Of a stretch of 64,000 nucleotides of DNA, positions 21,614 to 34,435 are shown one piece after another (the first letter of the stretch is position 1; every line of letters begins with the position of its first letter). Source of the stretch: Moniliella sp. 'wahieum' (Eukaryota; Basidiomycota; Moniliellomycetes; Moniliellales; Moniliellaceae). The DNA lies in NCBI GenBank assembly GCA_003971905.1, contig RSEE01000016.1:1-64000 (forward strand), written 5' to 3'. The position numbers were made by a program, and so were the translations under genes. Under the pieces are notes generated by a model. That model worked only from the letters and a program-made list of their open reading frames with translations, did no database searches and was not told where the DNA came from.

Positions 21614-22653
21614 TTCACGCGCGCTTCACGCCTGAAGCTCTTGGCGCTTGTCGATGATCGATGAAGCTTGGCCTTTCTCGGCGGGGTCTTACATCCTGAA
21701 CGACTAGAGACCCGAACGTGGATGATCGATGACACGGCCAATGGTATAACCAGTAACCGGAGCAATCGAGTATAGCATTATCGAGGAGCCGGGATCCTGA
21801 AGCTTGAAGCAGGGAACCCCACCAGGCTGTTGGGCCGGTGTGGCGTTGGGGCGTGTGCGGGCAGGCTGGCCAGACAGCGTATGCGTGTGGAGGGCGGCGG
21901 GGATGTGAAGGAGATCGCCAATGCACATCGCGATGGCGGGGCCGAGGATCGGGAGTGGAGGAGGGGCCGAGATCCCGCGGAACAGCGGGGCGGAATCACC
22001 TGCCCAGACCCCGACCGCTGAGGGCGAACCTTGGCTGGCTGGGCCGCTGAGCCTCAGCCGCGGCAGGCGCTCGGCGCCCGCACGCGGCCAGTGTTGGGCG
22101 CACATGCACGTCCCCGCCGTCTCCGACATGCCAGTGCATGACACCGCACGGGGCAGCGCTGTGTCTCGCCGGGCGAACGCAGGGAGGCACGGGGCCAGTG
22201 CAGGCACACTGGGCTGGCGCCGCCCTGCGCAGCCCCAGCCGCACTCGCCGCACTCAGCCGCACTCAGCAGCACGCCGTACTCAGCAGCACTGCCACCCCG
22301 GCCACGATAAATACCGATGACCTCATCCGGCCCTGCCGTAGCCCTCGCCAGCGTCATCGGCACCGCCATCCGCACCCACATCGACGTGCATCGTCCGCAA
22401 CGTCGTCATCCACGCGCACCCTTCTCGCCCTTTCGGCCCGCAGCCACCATCACTCCCGCACCCGCTGGCCCCCTCCCGCCCCTCCTCCCATGGGTTCGTC
22501 TTCCGCCCATCGTTCGTTGACCTCATCTCTGCTGAACCGCTCGCTGACCTCTGACTTCATTGCCCTCTTCGTCGTCACCTTCGTCATCTGTGTGCTCTGC
22601 TCTTTGTTGCCCGGCGCTGCACTGTGCTCTGCTGTGGTTCCTGCCTTTGCTGT

Positions 22654-24422
22654 ATGTACGCTATGCCATCATCTCCACCCTCGTCACCCCCCACGCCTCT
22701 GCGTTGGCCCACAGCAGACTCCGACGCACCTCCGGCGCGTGCCTCGCGCCTCGAGCTTGAGCCCAACCCCTTTGAGGTCTCCTTCAAGTCCCCCGCGACG
22801 TCTAGCCAAAATCTGTCTGGCTCGCCTTCCAGTCAGAACCCTGCCGCCGAGGCGCGTCCGCGGTCGCGCTCCCCCTCGGCTGCGCTCGCCCGACCTCGCC
22901 GGCCCGTGGTGACACACACAAACAAGACGCGTCCAACGCGTCCAACCCCAAGGCCGACTCGGCCTCAAGCCCCGCACGTGGTCCTGCACAGAGTGACGCA
23001 GCTGGCAGTCCCCCTGGTTCGACGGGAGCATCCAAAAGTCTACCGGGCATAACTGCCCTTACCTCTCCCTCTGACGGGAACAACCCGTTCAACTGGGTCA
23101 CTTCCTCTCTTCGCGACGGACCCTTGAGTCCGGCGATGCTTGGGGCGCCCTCAGTGTCTCAGCAAGGGTTTGACGTGTCCGCCTTCCGTACCGGCCTCAC
23201 TCCCGACTTGTCCAACTTCAAGACGGGTCTGACCCCTCTGGGGCCCGGAATGAGCTTGCCCCCCACCAGCCCCAACACCGCTGCGTTTCTTGCTATTGTC
23301 TCTTCCAACGGGGCCGCCAATGTTCATTCGGGCACGGTGAATGCCAACACTGGCATGCTCAGTATTTCAGCTAACCCTGCTGGCTCCAGCGCACCGGGTA
23401 CGTTGACCCCCAACACGCTCAACGCCCTGACCAACGCCATGTCGGACACCCAAGCTCCGACAGACTACTTTTCCGGACGCGGCTCTGGTTCTGGTTCCAC
23501 GTCTGCTGGACCCAGTGATCGGCCAGGATCGCGTCTGCGCAACTCGATCGTTCCTGACGAGTTGGAGGGACAGCCAAACAACGTTAGTCCTCACCTTATG
23601 CAGGCCCCACCTGGTCCGGACCAACGGCCCAACCCTTCTTCCGACCATTCGGCTGCACCGGGACTGTACCTTCTTAGCCAGGCTCACCACGAACTGTCCA
23701 AACGTGATGCGCTTAACCCTACGCAAGTCCAAGCCAAGAGCAGCGCTCGTGGTAGCACCAAGCGCAAAAAGGCCAGCCCCACCACGAGTGCTGCTGACCA
23801 AGCAGAGAGCGGGCGGAGCAAAAGTCGTTCTGCTGCTCCGGCCAAGCGGGCACGTACGGAGACCAAGCGGGGCCGAGGCAAGGCGTCGGTTGCCAAAGAG
23901 GAGGAAGGCAGTGGCGAATCCGATCCGCCTGGTTCTCCTTCCCAAACCGCCGACAACGACGAGGAGAAGCGCAAACTCTTCTTGGAGCGTAATCGGCAAG
24001 CAGCACTCAAGTGCCGACAGCGGAAGAAGGCATGGCTTCAAACTCTCCAACAAACTGCCGAGGAGCTGCGACGCGAAAACGAATCGCTCACGTCAACCGT
24101 GGGGGTGCTGAAGCAAGAAATTGGGTACCTTCGTGCCCAATTGGTGCAACAAATGCAGTTGGTGGGGGCGCGAACCCGGCGGGGGCGGGGGCTACGTTAC
24201 AGGAGCAGCAGGCGCAAGCTCAGCGGGCAGGCGCAGGCACACGCCCCTGCGTCCCTTGGGCCACCGGGGAACTACCTCCCCCCGCTTGGCAGGCCAATGT
24301 TCCCTCCCACCCGGGGCCTGGAGGCGGGAGGTTACCCGTATGGCGCCATCCCACCTCCCCCGCCACCAAGTTTTGTACCGGCAGGTATGGCTGTGGATGG
24401 CAAGAAAATTGACGTGCAATGA
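22654..24422 (+). CDS. ATF1: bZIP transcription factor of the ATF1/CREB stress family
   Basis: This is probably the orthologue of fission yeast Atf1, the bZIP target of the Sty1/Hog1 stress MAP kinase. N-terminal blocks match the Atf1 osmotic-stress region: LELEPNPFEVSF (about 22755), NNPFNWVTSSLRDGPLSP (about 23080) and FDVSAFRTGLTPDLSNF (about 23170). The middle is Ser/Pro/Thr-rich with basic stretches. The bZIP basic region is ERNRQAALKCRQRKKAWL (about 23985), followed by a zipper with heptad leucines (LQQTAEELRRENESL, VGVLKQEIGYLRAQL). The start is uncertain: in-frame ATGs at 22654 and 22663 precede the first conserved block, and I used the first. The frame slips near 22900-23050 and in the G-rich stretch at 24160-24195. 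The tail after the zipper ends MAVDGKKIDVQ at a TGA, 24420. Confidence 0.87.
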
Positions 24423-25065
24423 GGGACGAGCCTGCCTGCTTCATTGTCCCATTCTGTTTGGTTCCCTTGGCCAGGCCACTGCGCTGGCTGTTCCCTGTTG
24501 TCACCTTTGATTATTTTCGTTACTGTTCTTATGGATCCAGATGCTTGTGTGTCAATATACGGTGTCGATACGATGTTTCGATCTGCAAAACCTTTTGTTG
24601 TCTCCAGTGTGCTTTCGTCTGGAACTGTATATTTGTTTTGGGCACAAGCTTGGAACAGTTGCTGCATGTCTCTCCATCTGGTCATGTAACTTCCGGCGAA
24701 GGTGAGGCCAGGGCGGAGAGCTTATATAGGAGGCAAATCCACGGCGGAAGCGCACGCTGACCACTTGGATATGAGGTTTTGGGGGGAGAAAGCGGGGCTC
24801 ATACATAACTGATAGCTTCTTTGAACCTTGACTTGGGGCACAGTTCGCTTACTGTCTATCCGTCTTTCTGTCAAACCATTCCACCCCTCTGCGAGTTGGT
24901 TGAACGTTGATACCAGTATATTCACCCGTTTTCCTTGACGGCTCTGCCTGAGTCATGGGCCATGGGCCATGAAGGCATGACGAGCAATCATCAACCTTCC
25001 CCCTACTGCGCTTTGCAGTCTTTAAAAAGGTGTACCAATAAACATGCGACATGGACGTATCCTAG
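24423..25065. other. Convergent intergenic region ATF1-like / CCH1
   Basis: This is the 3' flank of two convergent genes, relatively AT-rich. I see no gene or notable repeat beyond the doubled GGGCCATGGGCCATG at about 24957-24971. Confidence 0.5.
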
Positions 25066-28000
25066 CTACTGATCTTGAGGCCGCGCTTCCATTTGCGCTA
25101 AAGACGCACTAGGTGTTTCGCGGCGATAGGTGTTGGGTCGACGGCGCACCGAGCTTTCGCCGCCGAGGGGCGCGTTGCGTCCCTCCACAGGTGACACTGA
25201 CGCCGACGTGTCTGAGCTCGGTTTCCCACTAGCCCGATCACCCCCGAGCTCGCGATCCGATCCGCTATCGTCCTCCCGTTCGGCAACGACCGGACCCGTG
25301 AGCGACATACGGCCCAGAACGCTGGCCCATTGCGAGAGCCTATACCGATCGAGTGTATCAAGTCTTCGGGCCACGTGGGGGGGTGGAGCTTCAGCGGGAC
25401 CAAGTTCATCCAGGGTGGCGGCTGGCGGCGAGTTGGTAAGATCGAGGGTGACCATCGCCTCGGGCGAAGCAGTGTGAATCGTCTGCGTGCTGTTTTCCCG
25501 CTCCAACAGATGTGGCAGTTCCAACGTTGACTCGTGGGAGATGGGCGACGAGCCCATCCGTTGCCACGCCGACGTGGACGTCTCCATGATGGGGGAAAGC
25601 GCCGGAATAGCGTCCTCGCGTGATTCGGAGGGTAAGATGGGGACCAGCTGCAAGGGGGCCGATTTCCCAGTAGCGGGTCTTGAGTGACGGTGACTTCCAA
25701 TGGTACCGTCCCAACAGAAGGGGCGAGGTTCAACGCCTCTTCTCGTTGCTGAGCACGGCGCTGGGCCAGGAAGTGTTTACGCATGTAGGAAGTATGGAGG
25801 ATACCCTTGACCCGCTCGAGGGAGATGCGACGTTCAATGAGCTCCAGTTGGGCTTTACGCTGAACCAGGTCCGACACCTCCAACGCTTGTACCTCCGTGA
25901 CCAACTTGTACGAGGCAAGGATAAGCAAGACTTGGTTGAAGGAGACGCCACGCTTCTCTTCATCGGGCGAACTCTGCTCGTACGCAATGATCATCTCTTG
26001 GTAGATCCGGTTGAACCGGTGTCGCCGCCGCCTCACGTCTTCCACATCGATGGCGTTAAGACAGGCATGCAGCGCTGTAAGGTTCACCTCCTTTGACTCA
26101 GCTGGGTTAACGACGGGATGGCGCTTCCGCTGGAACAGCTTGCCACTGCTCTGCCAGATCCGCCTGTCCGTGCCGTCCCACCTGTTCTACGCGAACCCCC
26201 AGTTCGAGCCGATCGAAGCGAGGCGGCATCCGACGGAGTGAGTAGTAAAGCAGCTGGCCATGATAGACGGCACACTCATCTCGCCCCCGTAAATCTTGAC
26301 ATCCAACGCACCTGTAAGGCGATGAAGGAAAGGGACAATCTGCTGTCGACGAAGCATGCCCGTGCGGTGTGTGTCAAAGTCGGCCCAAGTGGACTTGAAC
26401 TGGCGCATTTGCCGACGCGTAAGAAGAGATTTGCCGCCCAAGTGGAATACGTAGGAAAAGTTTTCGACAACGGTACCGGTGAACATGTTAAGGAAGATGT
26501 ACATAGAGATGATGTTCCACGAGATGAAGAGGAACAGTGCCCAGCCGGGACTGCCACAGTCTGAGAGCAAATAGCTGTCGTTCGGAAGGCAGAGAGGTAC
26601 ACCCATGCTGTAGTCGTGCATGTACTGGTTCCAGTTTTCCCCTGTCGACATCATAATGAGGAAGACAATTGCGTTCCCCAGCGAGGAAAAGTTCTTGCGG
26701 TAGGTCTCGTTCGGCCCCCAGCGTGTCAGACCAAAGATCTCCATCATCATCAGTCCCCAGACGAGGAAAAGGACTGTCCAAGGGCAAAGATGGAGATGAA
26801 ATGTGGCAGGCTCACTGCGGCCGTGCGGAAGAGCTGGTTAAGACTGTCTACCCGCTGGACCAACTTGAAGCACACCGCGCAAACAAAGAACTTTTGTGCA
26901 TCTCGTGCACGGTAGTTGCCCACGTCGGCAAAGAGGATGGAAGTGCACACTAGCACACCAGTAATCGTCGCCACGTCGAACCAGTTCCACCAATTCAGAA
27001 CATATGCCCGGCCCCCTAAACCAATGAGGTGGGTAAGCGTCTCGACCAAGAGCATCAATGCGACAAAGAGGTAGAATCCGTCTGCACCGTTTCACCACAG
27101 TCAGTCCTTCTGTCCAACAAAACATCTCAGAACCAAGAAGGAAATCGTCACGTACATCGAGTAAAATCGGCAAAATAGGGCTGGCCATACGCGTCCGTCA
27201 TAAGCACAATGACGTTGAGGGTATAACTGAAGGTAAAGATGCGGTTGAACCAACCGTCTTTACGGACCGAACGGTCAAAGCACCACCGCCGGAAAGGGTG
27301 AGATGGACGACGGATCGGGCGCTTGGCCGGCCTTTGCTTTGCAATGAGACGTTTGAGGTCGATCCACTGACGCTGTTCGGTGGTCAAGTATGCCGTACCA
27401 GAGAGCGTGCGGAAGTTCTCGATAATCACGCTGACAAAGAGCGTCAAAACAATCACAGCTCCAACCAAATTGTAGACAAAAAAAGAGGGCATTGACGGGG
27501 GTGCTTCCCGGCTGTAGTTGACGATCTCTACCGGCGATGGACATGGAGGTGAGCATCACGTCGATCCAGCCTAAAGAAGCCATGTAACGAGTCAGAGTCA
27601 AATCATCAGCCGAAAGTAAGGAGAAAAAACGTACCTTCCAGACTGACAATCTCAAAGAGAATCAGCAGAGCCGAATGGAAGTTGTCAAATGAATACTTCG
27701 ATCCCTGGGTGGGATTGGCCCACGTACGCGGGGCGAGGAAGGTCCAAGAACCAACGGGGCTAGCCAAGTATTCGCCCTGGCATTGGTGCTTGAAGAGCAT
27801 GTCATCCGATGTGTCGTTGCACGAGTAGAGCATACCAGCAAAGAGATTCTGTCCCCAAATGGCAAAGGGGATGATGTACAAGACGGCCAAAAGAGAAGCC
27901 TGAATCATACGCTGAATGCCCTTGCCAAACAGGTGCTCACAAGTAAGACGGATGTGCTTGGACAAACTGATGAAGCGGAGGGGACGGAAAGCCCGCGATG

Positions 28001-31000
28001 CACGCGCCACTCGATTCTCCCCCGCCGTCATGTTGACAAGCATCGTCGCGACCACCACAAGATCCATAATGTTCCACCCGTTCATCAGATACGCGTTGGG
28101 AGTGAAAACCAGTCCGTCAGCAATTACCTTGAGCACAATCTCCACCAGGAAAAGAATGGTGAGGAGCGCATCGACAAAGTAAAACCAAGGTCGTTTTCCC
28201 AGTGTGCCGCTGTGAGTCTGCATGTACTGCTTGCGATAGGTTGGAGTGGCAAACCCAGCATCGAGACGGAAGCGAACAATGGAGCAAATCAGATGTGAAG
28301 CGGTACGCGTTTGGTGAGCAAACTATTGGTGCGACCACAAAGATGCGTTCCCCATAGGAAGGAGACACGATTGACTGGCACACTGGCGAATCGGACTGCG
28401 ATCGAGAAGAGAGAAGAGCAGAGCGTTTTGTCATACGAAGGGTAGCGGTTGAGGAACAGCATCATCTCCCGCTTGGGATCGTTGCGTACCCGTTCCTGGT
28501 ACTCAGCATCGATGATGGCTTGCGAAACGGGTTCGTTTACAACCAGTCCCAGGTCGGTACGAGTGCGAGCAATCCCGCGTCGCACAGCGTCACTGTCTCC
28601 TTCTTGCGCAGGGGAGTCATTTCCGTACCGATCCAGGTCGAAATCCATCACGGTGGCCGGCCAAGAGATGTGTTTGTGCCCTCCACCGGCAGAGGGCGCC
28701 TCGTCCGTGGGCAGGTCCAGTCCTGGATCCGAAGCGTCAGGGGCGGAGCCCGTAAAGGAGTGAGGACGCAAACTGTCCAACTTGTACTCCTCCTCGCGAT
28801 GGACAAACCAAAAACTTTTCATCTTCTCCCATGCACTCACAACGTCGTTCTTGAACATCGTGTACAACGTCTCAACCATCGTCATAGAGTGTCGTTGCGG
28901 AACGACTTGGCCTAGCTCTCGTAGCCTTTCGTCCTGCTGTTCCAGTTGGAATTGCTTCCAGCGGTACATGTACGGACTGAACCGACCAAGGAATGAGTTT
29001 TGAGGGTGAGGGGCCATGGCCATTTTTTGTGCCCACTCGGGGTCCAAAAGACCCTTGCTCTTTTTGGAGAGGTATTCCTGCACTTGCTGCCAACGCCGAT
29101 CGCTCTCGGCAATAGTGAAGTTCTCGTTGATCACCGCGATGAACATCTGGAGAAGAATAAAGTTGGCAAAAAAGAACCAGGCGCAAAGGATGATCCCCGA
29201 CACAACGTCTTGCTTGTACGTTGGGTGCTGGACAATACGTTCCACAAGGGATCCGTCCAGTTTTCCGAAGAAAAGATCTGATACATGCCCAAGAAGCTGT
29301 TGTAGATCGACTTGAATGTGACCGACGACTCGAGCCCATCGCTGCTACTGTCCGCCTCCACATCGCCCCGTAGGAGCTGGACGATGACAAGGGACGAGAG
29401 TCCCACCATGAGGAGGAGAAATATAATCATGTTGAGTAGACCGCCACTCGAACCAAAGACGATGCCGGCCAAGTCCCGCATAAAAGGGAATACGAGGATA
29501 AAGCGGTAAAACGCGCAAGGGAAAAGAAAGTCATCCAAGGGAACCAAGACGAATGCTTAATGCCTGGAATTTCAATGATGATCGTCATCAGGGCCAAGCA
29601 GAGGTCAACCGTGTTGCGGGTCGACATGAAAAACCCACGCCAGTCTCGCTGCAAAGCAAACGGGCTAGCCCGCACCACGATCTCGGCTAAAAGTAAATTC
29701 CAAACCACAGATGAGCATCCACAGCTGTAAAGAAGAAAGGGCAACCGACGTTAGACTAAGAACGACACACCAGAAACAGAGGACGTACCGACAGTGCGAT
29801 CTTCATCTCAATCCAGCTCTTGTTGGCCTGGATCACCACGTCGGCCAAGATGACGACGATGGAGATATTGGGCACGATGGTGAGGGCGAACCAGCGATAG
29901 ATCCTGAAGGCCTTACGTCGATGGCGACGGAACATGTTTTCTTCCCTCACCGAGCCCGTCCGTACCGAGCCTCCCCGCGGGGGTTGACCTTCTCGGCAGC
30001 AAAGGCAGAGCGGTGTGTTTGGCTGGTGATCGAGGCAAACGTGTTGGAGATGACAGCGACAATCAAGTTGGCCATCCAAAAGTTGGTGATCAATAGACAA
30101 ATGACAAAGAAGAGCACGCTCCACCCAAAGTAGTCAGCGTCCGCCATATCGTACATGGTGGTTGACCACCCATTGGCGCTCATGACGATCATGATTGCAA
30201 TAGAGCAGCCACGATGTTGTCAAAGCTCTGGACCCCCGAGTTGGGATTTCTTCCTCAATGCACCGCTGGTTCTCGGGACAGTGGTAGCCCTTCGCAGTGG
30301 AGGACAAGAACCGTTGGAACGGATGAAGCCAGACAGAGTGCCGTTCATACTGTAAGCTCCACATATATGGCCAGTTTCCAATGTCGAGTCGCCCGGCGTC
30401 GAGACGTTGCTTAGCGCTGGATCCCATACACATTGACGACGGTAGCTGCTCTTGAATGCCTGGACCCCAACGATGGAAAACATAAGCATGAAGAAAAAGG
30501 TTAGGGCAAACACTTGGCCTAGAAGCGGCATGGCCCGCTTAAGTGATGACAAGATCGTTGCGGTACCACTCGTTACAGCCAATAGACGAGCACAGCGCAA
30601 CACTGACACGGCACGGAAAATGAAAATGTGTCGCGAGGGGGTCATTTCAGTGTGAGTGATAGCAAGAAAGAAGGAGACCCAATAGCAGACGACGGCCAAA
30701 AAGTCAATTCGGTTCCACGAGTGGCGTAAGTAGGCGAATAAGGTGCTTGAGCTCGTTGAACCACAAGCGCTTGAGCAAATGGTACAATCTCTCGCCGATT
30801 CCACAGGTACGCATCCACATCTGTCTCGCGAAAGGGACGAGAGGTAGAAGAGAGCGTGGTATCCGGGTGGATGAGAGAAGCAGAGCTTGCATTGGCCGGT
30901 GTCGTGTTGCCAGAGCTTGCGGTGGCGTTGGCGTTGGCGTACGCCTTTGGTCCTTGGGTCTTGGGCAAGGCGGGTGCCAAGGTCCCAAATTCATCCATCG

Positions 31001-32895
31001 TCACTACTCGAGGAGCCGAGGAGGCTGCCAGACCAAGGTCGATCAGGGTTGAACTCGGTTAGGACTCTCTGGACGAACATCCGAGTCATGATACCGGTCG
31101 GGCACAATAAGGCGCGTGGCAGATGCCTTGAAAGTATCTCCGAGCGAGCTCAATGTCTCTATCGTGTTGCCTCGCGACGGCTTTTTGCGAGGATGGGAGA
31201 CGAATTTGGGGGTGTGTAGAAGGGAGTGAGTCGGATGTGTCAATGGGAAATGGGCGCTTTGAAGTTGGTGGGTATGGGAGGGAGCTGGCTGACGCGCCGG
31301 TTCCCCTTGTCTGGTACAGGGTGGAGCGAGAGGGTGGTGACAAGCTTGGTTGTTGAGGCAGAGGCACTTGTTGTGGGGGGCGTGGGAGTCTGAACAAGGT
31401 CTTTTTCGCTGGATCCCAGCAAGAGAGTGGTGTCTGGCTTATCGGAACCGTCCGCCACATACTCCAGCTCAATCTTGGGATTGAAGATGAGACCAGAGAC
31501 GATAATCTTGGCAAAGACCTCGAGAGTGAAAATGCAAAAAATCACAAAGAGGACATAGTCTCCCATGTACCAAAGTAGCCGTTCTCACGAGGGTGGTCAA
31601 ACGCGCTACGTGCCGACTGGATGACAAGCACCACAAGATTGGTCACGATCAGCGCCATTAAGAGCCCCTCGACCCACCAATGACTCAAAAGGTGGACCAT
31701 GGCGACACGCAATCGATTGTGAGGACCCAAAACCCAAGTGAGTTGCCGTGGAGCAAAGTTAGTCGAGACGAGAGGTGCGAGCCTTCTCATCGGTGATCCC
31801 GGCTATTGGTGCGGAAATCTCACGCTGGTCCTCGCGAATGGCTCGCGATCCATTGGGTAGACGAAGTCTTCCAGCTCCTCAATCAGATCCTCCCCCTCCC
31901 TCCCCCTCCTCCCCTTCCTCATGGTGGGTGACCAGCCGTGCACCGCGCACATCCAACTGTTCCGGAGGATCGCTCACCAGAGGCATGAATTGGCTCGGAG
32001 GAGTAACTTCCACGTACTCATCCGACAAAAGTTGGTGATCCCTTCTCTCTGATCTCCGGCCGCGGGTGGGTGTGGGAGGCAGAGCCGAAACGACTCTGCG
32101 CGAAACGTGGCGGAGCGATTGTCCCACACCGAGTGCTCGAGAGCGAGCACCACTGGCAAGGGCGTGTTGGAATCCGCTTCCATTGTCGAGGGCTGAAGTG
32201 TAGCGAGAACGAGGAGAACGTGAGGAGAACGTGCATCAGGATGTCCGCCCGACATGGACGAACGGATGAGAGAAACGCTGCGGCTGACCTGCATGGAACT
32301 CGATATCGTCCGGCGCGTCCGAGTCTGGGCCTCCAACGGAACGACCGCTGTCGTTTAAACTTAGCCCGGAGGGTGTCCTGGGGATGAAGCCAGAAGAGGG
32401 TCATCAGGATCAGGTGATGCATCGACGAGTCGATCCAAGGAGACACTAGAGGATGGCCCCATGTCGATCGTTTGTGTGGTGAAGGAAGGCTCAGGCGAGG
32501 GCGCCGGGGCCAAGTCGTCAAATTGGAGGGGTGACATGGCAAAGCCACGCCCTCCCATGTCCCCCATAGTCGCGTCTCCCCAGCTCGCCATTGACGTGGG
32601 GGATGGAGGGCGGAGGGCGGAGCCAAAAAGGGAAGAAGGCAGGCTCTCAGGACGATCAACAGTGGCGCTGGGTGTGAGCGGGTTCGGGCGAAGGAAGCTG
32701 ACCAAAGGCCTCGAAGCTACCCAACGTTCCTGGGTAGGGGTGAAGCTGTGGGGCAGATAGCGAGTGGCGGGGGGGATCCGCAAAGACGTCCTCGACAAGC
32801 TCGTCGTGGCCCTCTTCCGAGTCGACAGCATGCTCGTCGTCAGAGTCATGGCGCAAGCGAGGGTGAGGGCGGCGCGAAAGATAGGAGGCCGTCAT
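25066..32895 (-). CDS. CCH1: Voltage-gated calcium channel alpha-1 subunit Cch1
   Basis: Cch1 is the pore subunit of the fungal high-affinity plasma-membrane calcium channel, working with Mid1 (not in this window). Four six-helix repeats are recognisable from high to low coordinates. Domain I runs 31800-29950 ([22 protein letters not shown]4 [13 protein letters not shown], pore MSANGWS). Domain II runs 30120-29130 (pore FSSENWTDP). Domain III runs 28260-27400 (S4 [19 protein letters not shown], pore SLEGW). Domain IV runs 27380-26450 (pore STGENW). The cytosolic C-terminus (FADFDTH-like region, [13 protein letters not shown]) ends at a TAG, 25066. The N-terminus from the ATG at 32895 is acidic and Ser/Pro-rich. 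Introns at 27571-27635 and 27082-27155 use GTACGT donors. Many frame changes occur, as in other genes here. The filter residues read N-E-E-E in domains I to IV. Confidence 0.95.
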
Positions 32896-33280
32896 CGTCG
32901 CGGCTGCGCTGCGACGCCAGACGAGCGGTGGGCGGCGGTGGGATCACCGGCTGGGCCCGGTGGCGACGGCCACGCGCCCGCCGGGGGAGACGGCATGGCG
33001 GAGTTGGGAGGGAGGGTGTGGGTTGGGTGGTGCGGCGGACGGAGGGTGCATGCAAGTTGCGGGCGTTCAATTGCAGTTGGCGTTGGCCGTGGGCCGCTTC
33101 GCTTCAGTTCAGTGGCGAGGCAGAGGAGCCAGTTCGTCGCAGCACCACCAGCTGCTGCGGGCCGAGCGGAGCAGGCAGGCGGCATTCCAGTCGCAGTGGC
33201 ACCTTGCGGCACCGAAATGTTAAAACCCAGCCCGTCCACGACCGGTGCCACATCCGCGTTTCTTGATGCGCTGGGCTGTG

Positions 33281-33301
33281 ATGTGACATGTGACATGTGA
33301 C
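33281..33301. repeat. Heptamer array (ATGTGAC)x3
   Basis: Three perfect ATGTGAC units. Two-copy versions occur at 33413-33426, 39854-39867, 49794-49807 and 61421-61434, all intergenic. Confidence 0.95.
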
Positions 33302-33738
33302 ATGGCCCCGAGCGCCCCCAAAGCCCCATCCCCCCAACTGCCACCGCACAGTCACACCGCCCACGTCACTCGCTAGTCACCAGCCGCCAGTCCCCCGTCC
33401 TAGTCACCCCCTGTGACATGTGACATCACATCCCAAGTCCCACCGAGGATGACGTCGATGCGCTGACGCCTAGACCTAAGACCTACAGGCCCTACTAACT
33501 GGTAGCCCACGGTGGTATTGTGTTCGTATGAATATGATCCACGGCGAATGCCGCCGAGGGATACCCAGCCAAACACCCGTATGCATTGCCGTCTCGCCGC
33601 ACAGAGGCCAACTCAGCGGTGACCGGCGCAAGGCCCCATGTCCACGCTGGTGTCCATCTCCAAGGTGTGCTACGCGGTAATATGTCCCCTTTGGGGGTTC
33701 TGTTCTTCTCTGCCCTGGTCGGCACTGTACATCTTGAG

Positions 33739-33960
33739 GAGACCTGCAGTCCTGATGGTCCTCGAGGGTGATGCAATCGCACTGGCGGTGGTAGTGTGGC
33801 AACCAGCAATGCCTACAGAGGAACATCAAGCAGCGAGTCGCCGTCAGGGCTAAGCTGCGGAACAAGGGAAAAGAGAGAGAGAAAACAACGGAACTCCTAG
33901 GTCTGAGGAAACTGAAGGGACATTGGTCAAAGCACGAGCCACCCAGCTTAACACATCTGA
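33739..33960 (+). repeat. Interspersed repeat, copy A
   Basis: About 220 bp that aligns along its whole length, in the same orientation, with 61435-61688. Shared landmarks are TGGTCCTCGAGGGTGATGCA, GGAACTCCTAG and AAAGCACGAGCCACC. Copy A is shorter because copy B carries several small tandem duplications. It has no coding capacity of note and no terminal inverted repeats that I can see. Confidence 0.85.
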
Positions 33961-33984
33961 TGAACGTTGAGTTCAACGTTCATC
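33959..33984. repeat. 26-bp palindrome with AACGTT arms
   Basis: Arms GATGAACGTTGA and TCAACGTTCATC are exact reverse complements with a 2-base spacer. It abuts the right end of interspersed repeat copy A. Confidence 0.9.
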
Positions 33985-34435
33985 GATCATCCCTGCATCC
34001 CGGCCTGCCTTGCCCCCCTCCCATGTTCGTCGCATCATCCGTGGCGGCGGGCCTCGAGGAGTGTTCTTTGTGTTGGGCCGTGCGTGTCCAAGAAGGCCAC
34101 TATATATCCACGTGTACCACACCCCCAAGCTGGGACGATGTTGAATCAGCATCCCCGCAATCGGTGCAACACCCAGACATTTTGAAAGTGTCAAGTGCGC
34201 ACACTGCTGCCCAAAGCGGATCCTGAGCGGTGGCCCCGAGCACCGATTAGAAAGAAGCGTAGCCACACTCGCGCCAGGCCGGGCCAGCGGATTATTTGTA
34301 AGCCAGCCGGGCCCATCGTACGCTGCTGGGAGCCTAGCCCCTCAGACGGGCGCGGGGGCTTCGCTTGGCCTTCTCCAGCGCTTGCCTCGACCTGCTCTGT
34401 CTGGTGCGCTGCTGGTCGCTTGCCTCGCCCCCGCC

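Larger units (their letters stand above)
20296..22653. other. Long intergenic region PEX10 / ATF1-like
   Basis: About 2.3 kb without a recognisable gene. It holds a minisatellite next to the PEX10 stop (20317-20425), an AT-richer stretch (20430-21240), an imperfect CTCAGC/GCTGAG inverted-repeat zone (21310-21540), a TTCAAGC heptamer array (21593-21613) and a GC-rich CA/CAG-rich zone (22190-22480). The last 350 bp may be the 5' leader of the bZIP gene. Confidence 0.5.
32896..34435. other. Divergent intergenic region CCH1 / RIP1
   Basis: About 1.5 kb between two divergent starts. It contains the ATGTGAC array (33281-33301), a two-copy TGTGACA site (33413-33426), interspersed repeat copy A (33739-33960) and the 26-bp palindrome at 33959-33984. 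No protein family is visible in it. Confidence 0.5.

Noticed and set aside
33739-33960. Interspersed repeat A as a DNA transposon
   Set aside because: No terminal inverted repeats or transposase are visible. The nearby palindrome is present beside copy A only and absent beside copy B.
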